Assembly (NCBI GenBank): GCA_036274895.1
Contig: DASUEU010000048.1
Span: 1-48,229 of the forward strand
Length of the DNA: 48,229 bases
DNA from: CALMKX01 sp036274895
GTDB lineage: Bacteria; Acidobacteriota; Thermoanaerobaculia; Multivoradales; SZUA-115
Direction of reading: 5' to 3'
In this document: in pieces, positions 23,163 through 31,682 of the stretch
Numbering within the stretch: the stretch's first letter is position 1
Layout: each line of letters starts with the position of its first letter
Translations under genes and position numbers: made by a program
The notes under the pieces: model-generated
Database searches by the model: none
What the model was told of the DNA's origin: nothing
What the model saw: the letters and a program-made list of their open reading frames with translations, nothing else

Positions 23163-24506
23163 CTACTTATTGAACGGCCACTCGTTGATCCAGTGGAAGC
23201 CGCGCTCGCGAAGGCGGAAGCTGGGGATCTCGCCGCGCTCGAGGTGGAGGCGGTGCTTCTGCCCGTCGATCTCGCCTGCGAGGTCGAGGCGATCGGGCTC
23301 GGGGCGGGCGAGGGTGAGGGTGGTCTTCCAGTTGGGGTCGTCCCGCTTCTTGAGCTCGAGGGTGCCCTTGTCGAGGTCGAGGGCGATGTCGTAGCGCACG
23401 CGGGAGTCGTTCATCAGCTGGATGCCGACGGTCTGCGGGCGGTCGAAGGTCACCCGCCGCCAGCGCGTCGCGTCGGTGACCAGGGGCGGCCGGGCCTGGC
23501 CGTCGGTCTCCTGCTCGACGACGTTCCACAGACCGTAGAGAGGTGACTTCTTGGCCCACATGCCGTACATCCCGGTGGTCTGCCAGGCGGAATAGAGCAT
23601 GGAGCCGGCAGTCCACAGGACGAACAGGGTCGCCACCACCTTGCCGGCCAGCTCCCAACGGGGATGGCGGAACAAGGGTTGGTGGACCTCGGGCACGACC
23701 GGCCGATTGCGGACGAAGAAGGCCGCCAAGCGCGGCAGGTCCGGAACCATGAGGTACAGGGCCATGACCAGCAAGTGGGAGGAGAAGAGCTTGACCGGCA
23801 CGTCGTAGCAGTAGTTGAGCATCACGACGTTGGTCATCACGCCGACCGCCAGCAGGGCACCGAGGAGGGTGGTGCGGCGCAGAGCCAGCAGTAGGCCGGC
23901 GGTCAGCTCGGCCGCACCGCTGAAGATGGTGTAGGCGGCCGAGGCGCCCATGAAGGTCCACAGCAGGCCCATGGGCGAGGCGTCGCCGAAGGGCTGGAGC
24001 AGGCGGTCGAGGGTCGGCGGCGGGAACTGCGACGGGATGACTTTCATGGCTCCGTAGACGATCAGGATCGAGCCGAGCCCGAAGCGCAGGTAGACGCGCA
24101 GGGCCTCCCGCAGGCGCGGGGGCGTCGGGCGTCTGCGATCGAGGACGCTCCAGACCCCGCTCGCGGCCAGGGCGAGAACCAGGTTGCAGAGCGCCTTGAG
24201 GTAGTCGTAGGTGGTGTCGCCGCTGCCGTTGGTGAAGACGGTGATCTCGACTCCGAACAGAGCCTTGCCCACCCACACCCCCAGGGCGTGCCAGAACGCC
24301 GTGACCGGCTGGGCCACGATCTCGAGGCCGGGGATGTTGTCGAGGGGGAAGGGGAAGAAGTACAGCACGAAGTAGCAGAAGGCGAAGCGGAAGCCGAAGC
24401 GGGAGAGGGGACTCTCGGCCTTCGCCACCGGCTCCGAAGTGGCTGGCATCTCAGCGATGGGCTCGGGGGCGACGGTGACCGGCTGGTCCCGGGTGATCTC
24501 CGCCAT
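23163..24506 (-). CDS. DoxX-like integral membrane protein with C-terminal soluble domain
   Basis: The protein has 447 residues. The first 34 are a hydrophilic, Pro/Glu-rich tail that contains a REP-like sequence. About eight membrane helices follow between 35 and 310. The region LRFGLGSILIVYGAMKVIPS to TIFSGAAELTAGLLLALRRT resembles the DoxX/YphA four-helix unit. After the last helix, about 120 residues form a beta-rich domain, including RWRRVTFDRPQTVGIQLMND. Function unknown; DoxX-like proteins are linked to thiosulfate oxidation and to oxidative-stress protection. ATG 24506 is preceded by GGGAGG at seven bases. The NCS1 permease gene lies 108 bases upstream and may be in the same transcript. 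Confidence 0.65.
   Translation of the reverse strand: MAEITRDQPVTVAPEPIAEMPATSEPVAKAESPLSRFGFRFAFCYFVLYFFPFPLDNIPGLEIVAQPVTAFWHALGVWVGKALFGVEITVFTNGSGDTTYDYLKALCNLVLALAASGVWSVLDRRRPTPPRLREALRVYLRFGLGSILIVYGAMKVIPSQFPPPTLDRLLQPFGDASPMGLLWTFMGASAAYTIFSGAAELTAGLLLALRRTTLLGALLAVGVMTNVVMLNYCYDVPVKLFSSHLLVMALYLMVPDLPRLAAFFVRNRPVVPEVHQPLFRHPRWELAGKVVATLFVLWTAGSMLYSAWQTTGMYGMWAKKSPLYGLWNVVEQETDGQARPPLVTDATRWRRVTFDRPQTVGIQLMNDSRVRYDIALDLDKGTLELKKRDDPNWKTTLTLARPEPDRLDLAGEIDGQKHRLHLERGEIPSFRLRERGFHWINEWPFNK
24432..24453. repeat. CTGGCACC-family repeat copy inside a coding sequence
   Basis: CTCCGAAGTGGCTGGCATCT... matches the intergenic repeat consensus at about 19 of 21 core positions. It encodes AEMPATSEP in the N-terminal tail of the DoxX-like protein. 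All other copies in the window are intergenic. It may be an insertion that has been turned into coding DNA. Confidence 0.6.
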
Positions 24507-24614
24507 GATCGAACCTCCCAGGGGAAGTGAGGAACACCAACGTTTCGGAGCTTCGACAGCAGCCCTCGTGCAGAAGCTGTGCCGGAGGGGAGCCCTCACT
24601 CCCACCCCTCCCCG

Positions 24615-26075
<1,461 letters not shown>

Positions 26076-26098
26076 GATGGGCGAAATTCTAGCCGAGC

Positions 26099-26152
26099 CC
26101 CGAGGTGCCGGGCACTTCGGGAGACGCCGATTCCCGAGGTGCCAGTCGTTGG
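26099..26152. repeat. Pair of CTGGCACC-type palindromic repeats
   Basis: A 23-base near-palindrome (CCCGAGGTGCC, one base, GGCACTTCGGG) at 26099-26121 is followed by CCCGAGGTGCCAGTCGTT... at 26132-26152. It is in the divergent gap between the NCS1 permease gene and the exported protein gene. Both copies read in the same direction, unlike the other pairs. Confidence 0.75.
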
Positions 26153-26278
26153 GCGGCCGAGCCTCGCTGCTTCGAGGAGACCCCCTGCGGAGCCGCAGGA
26201 ATGTCCCCCCGTCGGAGTTTCATCGCAAGCCAAGTCGTGTATGCTCTCACGACATATCCTGGACGAAAGGAGAGCGAG

Positions 26279-27736
26279 ATGGCAGGCAGCGAGGTCCACA
26301 TCGTGCGTCGAGGGCTGGCCTGTTTGGCGGTGCTGCTCTCGCTTCTCCTCTCCGGCGTCCACGCCCAGGCTGCAGGTTTTCTGGGCATCCCCAACTCGAT
26401 CGACGGCTACCCGACCAACGTCGGGTTGCTGATCCTGGGGCACAGCACCAGCGCCCAGGGGCAGTACCCGGCCAAGCTGGTGGCGGCGATGAACGATGCC
26501 TCGAACGCCGCCGACGGGCGCCACTACCTGGCCTTCCCGGCCATCACGGGTGGCGACGGCGGCTTGCTGTGGTCGATCGTCTCGGTGGGTCCGGCGGACC
26601 TGCGCTACGACCGCGCCACGGCTTCGGCCGGGGTCGGCGAGAGCCCCTCGCCGCAATGGTGCCAGGACGGGGCCGGCCAACGCTGGTCCTGCCGCCGATC
26701 CAAGCTCGAGCATGTGCTCACCGGTACCTTCCCCATCCCGGCCACCGGCTCCTGCGCGGACGTGACCGTCACCAATTCCTGCCGCGCCGCCGCCCAGATG
26801 GCTTGCACCTGGTACGACCGCACCTTGCCCATGGACCAGAACCCGGTGACCCAGAGCCTCTCCCCGTTCGACTGCTGGTCGCGCATGGACTACCGGATCG
26901 CCCTGGTGCAAGACACCACCAACCGCAGCTGGCCGGTGGACGACTTCACCGCCGACGGCGCCGTGGACGACCTCGACCTCTGGCCGGCCTCCCGCATCCA
27001 GCGCGCCCGAGCCCTGCCCTGCGGCGGCACCGGCGGCGTGGTCGGCGGCCTCGTCGACTGGACCTGCGATGGCGTGCTCACTCCGGCGGACGCCGCCTAC
27101 CGTTCGTACGCGAGCTGGCTCCTGGGTCTGGCCACCGATCTCCTGGATCCGGGCCGCTACGGCGCGGCGGCCCTGGACTTCGTCTTCTTCGGCCACAAGC
27201 CCGTGGAGATGGGCCAGTGCAACCTCTGGCCGGCGGCCGAGATCCCCACTTGCCTGAGCGGCCCCCACGCGATCCGCACGCCCGAGCAGATCGCCGCCAC
27301 GCCTGACCGTCCCTACGACCACTACTACCTGCCCACGGTGTTCTGGGAGCGCCGGGGTCTCGAGCAGCTCTTCGCCGACCCGGCCCTCGACCCCCGCATC
27401 CGGCCGGCCACCCGCGACAATGTGCTGGCGATGTGGGACCGCAGCGCTCTCTGCTACGCCCAGGGCCTGGTCGAGGGGGACTGGCGCATTCCGGCTGCCG
27501 TCCCGGGCCGGCCGGGCCCCGTCGAGGCCGACGACGTCGAGAACGACGGCGGCCCCAACCCCTCCGCCGACATCGCCGGCTGCATGGTGGCCGACCACGT
27601 CCACCACAACGACGCCGGCGGCTGGATGATGGCCGACGTGTGGTTCGCCGGGCTCGAAGCGGATCTGCGCACTGGCCTCTTCATGGACGGCTTCGAGAGC
27701 GGCGACACCAGCTCCTGGTCTCAGACCGTGCCCTAG
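26279..27736 (+). CDS. Exported SGNH-hydrolase-like protein with C-terminal DGFESGDTS tag
   Basis: The protein has 485 residues. The signal peptide is at about 10-32 (LACLAVLLSLLLSGVHAQAAG). NVGLLILGHSTSAQGQYPAKL resembles the first block of SGNH/GDSL hydrolases with GHS in place of GDS. Near the end, DHVHHNDAGGWMMADVWF matches block V, DxxHxNxxG, which supplies the catalytic Asp and His. The 400 residues between are longer than usual and hold eight or more cysteines. It terminates in FMDGFESGDTSSWSQTVP, shared with the 22338-23039 protein. AAAGGAG six bases before ATG 26279 fixes the start. Esterase or glycan deacetylase activity would be a guess. It converges on the acetyltransferase gene. 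Confidence 0.6.
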   Translation: MAGSEVHIVRRGLACLAVLLSLLLSGVHAQAAGFLGIPNSIDGYPTNVGLLILGHSTSAQGQYPAKLVAAMNDASNAADGRHYLAFPAITGGDGGLLWSIVSVGPADLRYDRATASAGVGESPSPQWCQDGAGQRWSCRRSKLEHVLTGTFPIPATGSCADVTVTNSCRAAAQMACTWYDRTLPMDQNPVTQSLSPFDCWSRMDYRIALVQDTTNRSWPVDDFTADGAVDDLDLWPASRIQRARALPCGGTGGVVGGLVDWTCDGVLTPADAAYRSYASWLLGLATDLLDPGRYGAAALDFVFFGHKPVEMGQCNLWPAAEIPTCLSGPHAIRTPEQIAATPDRPYDHYYLPTVFWERRGLEQLFADPALDPRIRPATRDNVLAMWDRSALCYAQGLVEGDWRIPAAVPGRPGPVEADDVENDGGPNPSADIAGCMVADHVHHNDAGGWMMADVWFAGLEADLRTGLFMDGFESGDTSSWSQTVP

Positions 27737-27742
27737 CTCGGC

Positions 27743-28378
27743 TCAGACGCCCGCCGCCAGCAGCTCCTCGAAACGGGCCAGGAACCGGCCGACGTGGAGG
27801 CCGTCGGCGAGGGCGTGGTGGACCTCGACGGAGATTGGCAACAGACGCCGGGAGCCGCTCGCGTGGTGCTTGCCGAAGACGATCTTGGGCACCGAGTCGC
27901 CCGGAACGACGCGCCGGGCGTGGGCGAAGCTGGTGAAGGAGACCCAGGGAATCGGCGAGAAGTGGATCAGGTCGTCCTGCTCGGGGCGGGGCTCGAGCCG
28001 AGGCGGGCCGCTCTTCACTTCCTCGATCACCGGCCCGGCGGCGGCGGCGAAGGCCTCGAAGTCCGGCTGGAAGTCGAAGTAGGCGAAGGCGAAGGTCTCG
28101 TCCGGCCGCAGCAGCGTCGAGCCGCCGTGGATCACCTCGTGGACGATCACCCGATCCCCGCGCAGCCGGTAGCGCATGGGCTCGACCTCGTTGGCGGCCC
28201 TCAAGCAGAGGAAGAGCGAGGCGAGGAAGAAGGAGGGGCTGCCCGGCCCGCTGCACCGCTCCACCAGCGCGGTGACGTCCACCTCCGCGCAGAGGTTGAA
28301 GAAGGGCTGGTCGAAAGTGCGGAAGAAGTCGAAGTGCGGTCGCCGCGGCCAGGTGGCCAGGTCCAGCTCTCGAGGCAT
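27743..28378 (-). CDS. Chloramphenicol acetyltransferase-like protein
   Basis: The protein has 211 residues, the normal size for CAT type A. FDFFRTFDQPFFNLCAEVDV opens the domain. IPWVSFTSFAHARR matches the CAT PW.SFTSF strand. VEVHHALADGLHVGRFL near 184-200 contains the HHxxxDG catalytic motif with the base His. CAT trimers acetylate chloramphenicol using acetyl-CoA. Many chromosomal homologues have other or unknown substrates, so resistance is possible but not shown. The start at 28378 follows a GGGGAA stretch. The stop is seven bases from the stop of the exported SGNH-like protein. Confidence 0.88.
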   Translation of the reverse strand: MPRELDLATWPRRPHFDFFRTFDQPFFNLCAEVDVTALVERCSGPGSPSFFLASLFLCLRAANEVEPMRYRLRGDRVIVHEVIHGGSTLLRPDETFAFAYFDFQPDFEAFAAAAGPVIEEVKSGPPRLEPRPEQDDLIHFSPIPWVSFTSFAHARRVVPGDSVPKIVFGKHHASGSRRLLPISVEVHHALADGLHVGRFLARFEELLAAGV

Positions 28379-28512
28379 GGTCTCGGTTCCCCGTTTGGAA
28401 GGATGGCAGTGTAGCAAGAGGAGGGTCCCGTCCCGCGGCGCGGAATGCTCCGGTGTCGGCACTGAAGGGAAGGACCACCTCGTCCCCCACCGAACCCGAA
28501 AGGACCTCACCC

Positions 28513-29496
28513 ATGAGCTCTCGATCCCTGCGGCTCGCCGCGCTCGCCGTCACCCTCCTCAACCCCTCAAGCCTCGCCGCCCACCCTCCGGACGCCGGCA
28601 CGGTCGAGACCGTTGCCCTGTTCAATGCGTTGGCCCTCGAGACTCCGGAGTCGATCGCCGAAGACCGCGACGGCAGCTTCTTCATCAGCATGGCGCTCAC
28701 TGGGGAGATCCGGCGCATCGCCCCGGACGGCACCCAGTCCACCCACGCCCTGCTGCCCATCGGCCCGCCGCTCACCCCCTGCCACGGGCTGTTCGGGATC
28801 ATGGGCGCCCTGACCTTGGACCGCCACGGCAACCTCTTCGTCTCGGTGGCGGCCTGCGACCCGGCCGATCGTGGGGTGTGGAAGGTCGCCCCGGACGGCA
28901 CCATCGAACTGGTGGCCAACCTGCCCACCACGGCCCTGCCCAACGGCATTGCGCTGCGCCGCGGCCAGCTCTACGTGGCGGATTCGGTGGGCTTGATCTG
29001 GACGGTGCCGGCCGCGGGCGGCACGGCCGAGGTGTGGAGCGCCGACCCCCAGCTCGCGCCCGCGCCCGGAGCCCCCTTCCCCGGGGCCAACGGCCTCCAG
29101 ATCTTCCGCGGTGAGCTGTACGTCTCGAACTCCGACCAGGGCACCATCCTGGCCTTCCCGTTCCGGCCGGACGGCAGCGCCGCAGCGCCGCGGGTGCACG
29201 CCGCGCTTCCCGATGACCTGGGCTGCGACGACTTCGATTTCGACGTGTTGGGCAACCTCTACTGCACCACGGACCCGTTCAACGTTCTGCTGCGCATCCG
29301 CCCGAACGGCAGCTTCGAGACCCTGCTCACGGCCGCCGACGGTCTCGACGGCCCCACGGCGGCACTCTTCGGCCGCCGCGGCCGGGACCGCTTCAACCTC
29401 TACCTCACCAACGCCGCCTTCCCTTTCTTCACCACCACCTTCCGCCCCAGCCTGATGCGCCTGCATTTGGCCTTGCCGGGGGCGCCGGAGCGGTAG
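28513..29496 (+). CDS. Exported SMP-30/gluconolactonase-like beta-propeller
   Basis: The protein has 327 residues. Signal peptide: residues 1-23 (LRLAALAVTLLNPSSLAAHP). The body has six-bladed propeller repeats typical of SMP-30/strictosidine synthase-like proteins: ETPESIAEDRDGSFFISMAL, GALTLDRHGNLFVSVAA, LPNGIALRRGQLYVADSVGL, GANGLQIFRGELYVSNSDQG and FDFDVLGNLYCTT. Such proteins hydrolyse lactones, or merely bind calcium. The metal-site residues Glu and Asn (PESIAE, PNGIA, GANGL) are conserved. GAAAGGA precedes the ATG. It diverges from the acetyltransferase gene. The next gene, also exported, starts 159 bases downstream. Confidence 0.85.
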   Translation: MSSRSLRLAALAVTLLNPSSLAAHPPDAGTVETVALFNALALETPESIAEDRDGSFFISMALTGEIRRIAPDGTQSTHALLPIGPPLTPCHGLFGIMGALTLDRHGNLFVSVAACDPADRGVWKVAPDGTIELVANLPTTALPNGIALRRGQLYVADSVGLIWTVPAAGGTAEVWSADPQLAPAPGAPFPGANGLQIFRGELYVSNSDQGTILAFPFRPDGSAAAPRVHAALPDDLGCDDFDFDVLGNLYCTTDPFNVLLRIRPNGSFETLLTAADGLDGPTAALFGRRGRDRFNLYLTNAAFPFFTTTFRPSLMRLHLALPGAPER

Positions 29497-29504
29497 GAGG
29501 GCGG

Positions 29505-29529
29505 TCCCCTAAGTGGCTGGCACCTCGGG
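29505..29529. repeat. Intergenic palindromic repeat, GGCTGGCACC type
   Basis: TCCCCTAAGTGGCTGGCACC followed by TCGGG, nine bases after the SMP-30-like stop. It is a member of the CTGGCACC family, with one mismatch in the left arm. Confidence 0.7.
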
Positions 29530-29655
29530 CGGCGGGTGGGGCGACCCGCCTCCGAGGCTCAGCCGGGGCAGGGGTGGAGGCGCCCTGGCGGGTTTCCCTG
29601 CCGGATCTCGTAGGGGCGGGTGGACCCCCTCCTGACCTCGAAAGGACCGAATCCC

Positions 29656-30939
29656 ATGCGCTCCCTTCTGCTCGCCATAGCCTTGCTCCTCCCCTCGTCC
29701 TTCTCCGCCTCGGCCACCACCGCGGAGCCGGCCTCACAATGCTCTCCCGACTCCTTCGCGGTGACCGACGTGCGCGTCTTCGACGGCCGCCGGGTGATCG
29801 AGGGGGCCGACGTCATCGTCCTCGCGGGGGTGATCGCCGCCGTGGGTGCCGACGTCGAGGTGCCCGAGGGCCTGCCGGTGATCGACGGCACCGCCTCCAC
29901 CCTGCTGCCCGGCTTCATCGATGCCCACGCCCACGCCTGGAGCCGACAGGACCTCGAACGGGCCGCCCAGTTCGGCGTCACCACCGAGCTCGACATGTGG
30001 ACCTCCCGCCAGTTCGCCCGCAGCATGCGGCGCGAGGAGGAGCGCAACGGCGGCCCCGGCCGCGCCGACCACCGGAGCGCGATCAGCCCGGCCACTCCGG
30101 AGGAAGGCTTCCCCTACAACTTCACGCCGGAGATCGAGCGGCCGACCCTCGACACCCCGGAGGAGGCCGACGCCTTCGTCGAGGCCCGGCTGCGCGACGG
30201 CTCGGACCACCTGAAGATCTTCTACGAGGACGGCTCCCTGGTCGCCCTCGACCTGCCGGTGCTCTCCCGCGAGACGATCCGTGCCCTGACCGACGCCACC
30301 AGGGTCCGGGGAGTGCTCGCCGTGGCCCACGCCACCGTGCAGGTGTACGCCCACCAGGCGGTCGAGGACGGGGTCGACGGCCTGGTACACGTCTTCGTCG
30401 ACTCCCTGGTCGAGCCCTCCTTCTTGCGCCTGGCGCGGCAGAAGGGAGTGTTCGTGGTGGCCACCCTCTCGGCCATCGAGGCCTTCGTCTCGACCGACGG
30501 CGGCGCCTCCCTGGTGGCCGATCCCGAGCTCGCCCCCTACCTGACCGACCTCGAGATCTCCTACCTGCTGACGCCCGCTCCGCCGAACCTGGTCACCGAG
30601 GAGAACCTCGCCCTCTCGCGGGCCAACGTCGCCCGCTTCGCGGCGGCCGGTGTGCCGATCCTGGCCGGGGGGGACACCGCGACCCACGGCGTGACCCTGC
30701 ACCGTGAGCTCGAGCTGCTCACCATGGCCGGGCTGACGCCGGTCGAAGCGCTGCGCGCCGCCACCGCCGCCCCGGCGGCGGCCTTTGGCCTGAGCGACCG
30801 CGGGCGCATCGCCCCGGGCCGCCGCGCCGACCTGCTGCTGGTGGAAGGTGACCCCACGGCCGACATCAAAGCGACCCGGGCCCTGCGGCGGATCTGGAAG
30901 GCGGGAGTCGAGATCCCGCGCCAGCCGGCCACGAACTGA
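29656..30939 (+). CDS. Exported metal-dependent amidohydrolase
   Basis: The protein has 427 residues. The signal peptide is at about 1-22 (LLAIALLLPSSFSASATTAE). This TIM-barrel member of the amidohydrolase superfamily has the expected metal site: His91 and His93 in FIDAHAHAW, a probable carboxylated Lys187 in DHLKIFYEDG, His225 in LAVAHATV, His245 in LVHVFVD and Asp340 in LAGGDTAT. The C-terminal strand GRIAPGRRADLLLVEGDPTA completes the small beta-domain. Imidazolonepropionase- and prolidase-like dipeptidases are the closest style; the substrate is not predictable. It follows the SMP-30-like gene. GAAAGGA precedes the ATG. Confidence 0.92.
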   Translation: MRSLLLAIALLLPSSFSASATTAEPASQCSPDSFAVTDVRVFDGRRVIEGADVIVLAGVIAAVGADVEVPEGLPVIDGTASTLLPGFIDAHAHAWSRQDLERAAQFGVTTELDMWTSRQFARSMRREEERNGGPGRADHRSAISPATPEEGFPYNFTPEIERPTLDTPEEADAFVEARLRDGSDHLKIFYEDGSLVALDLPVLSRETIRALTDATRVRGVLAVAHATVQVYAHQAVEDGVDGLVHVFVDSLVEPSFLRLARQKGVFVVATLSAIEAFVSTDGGASLVADPELAPYLTDLEISYLLTPAPPNLVTEENLALSRANVARFAAAGVPILAGGDTATHGVTLHRELELLTMAGLTPVEALRAATAAPAAAFGLSDRGRIAPGRRADLLLVEGDPTADIKATRALRRIWKAGVEIPRQPATN

Positions 30940-30955
30940 GCCAACAGCGCCTCTT

Positions 30956-31009
30956 CCGAGGTGCCAGCCATTTCGGGGAGGCCCTTCCCGAGGTGCCTGG
31001 CACCTCGGG
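30956..31009. repeat. Inverted pair of CTGGCACC-type palindromic repeats
   Basis: CCGAGGTGCCAGCCATTTCG (from 30956) is followed at 30987-31009 by a perfect 23-base palindrome with arms CCCGAGGTGCC and GGCACCTCGGG around a single T. It lies between the amidohydrolase stop and the next gene, 34 bases before its start. Confidence 0.8.
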
Positions 31010-31042
31010 AGGCGGGCGTGAGACCGTAGAATCTCTCGCGCC

Positions 31043-31636
31043 ATGCCGCCCCTCTTCTTCGCCTCCCCCGCCGAGCTGCGCGCCTGGCTCGAGGAGCACC
31101 ACGCCTCGGCCCTGGAGCTCCACGTCGGGTACTGGAAGGTCGGCAGCGGGCGGCCCAGCGTCACCTGGCCGGAGTCCGTGGACGAGGCCCTGTGCTTCGG
31201 CTGGATCGACGGCGTGCGCCGGAGCCTCGACGCGGAGAGCTACACCATCCGCTTCACTCCCCGAAAGCCGAGCAGCAACTGGAGTGCCGTCAACGTCGAG
31301 CGGGTGCGGGTACTCACCGAAGAGGGCCGCATGCGGCCCGCGGGGCTCGCAGCCTTCGAGCAGCGCAAGGAGGCGAAGACCGGCATCTACGCCTACGAGC
31401 AGCGGGGCCAGCCTCTCGACCCTGCCGAGGAAGCCGCCCTCCAGGCGAACGAGGCGGCCTGGCGCGACTGGCAGTCCCGACCGCCCAGCTACCGCCGGGG
31501 CGCCATCCATTGGGTGGTGAGCGCCAAGCAGGCGGCGACCCGCAGCAAGCGTCTCGAGACCCTGATCGAGCACTGCGCCCGCGGCGAGGTGATCCCGCCC
31601 TTTCGCTGGGCCAAGGGCGCCAAGGGCGAAGCCTGA
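31043..31636 (+). CDS. YdeI/OmpD-associated (OmdA) family protein
   Basis: The protein has 197 residues. LFFASPAELRAWLEEHHASA followed by LELHVGYWKV and the core SVTWPESVDEALCFGWIDGV are characteristic of the YdeI/OmdA family. IRFTPRKPSSNWSAVNVERV follows. The C-terminal YRRGAIHWVVSAKQAATRSK, then RLETLIEHCARGEVIPP is the conserved helical end. E. coli YdeI and relatives are associated with resistance to antimicrobial peptides and with bacteriocin protection; the molecular activity is unknown. No ribosome-binding site is clear. A REP pair directly upstream separates it from the amidohydrolase gene. The permease begins 47 bases downstream. Confidence 0.88.
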   Translation: MPPLFFASPAELRAWLEEHHASALELHVGYWKVGSGRPSVTWPESVDEALCFGWIDGVRRSLDAESYTIRFTPRKPSSNWSAVNVERVRVLTEEGRMRPAGLAAFEQRKEAKTGIYAYEQRGQPLDPAEEAALQANEAAWRDWQSRPPSYRRGAIHWVVSAKQAATRSKRLETLIEHCARGEVIPPFRWAKGAKGEA

Positions 31637-31682
31637 CCACGCTATCCTCTCGGCCACGCTGGCAACTCGAGGGAGCCCTGTC

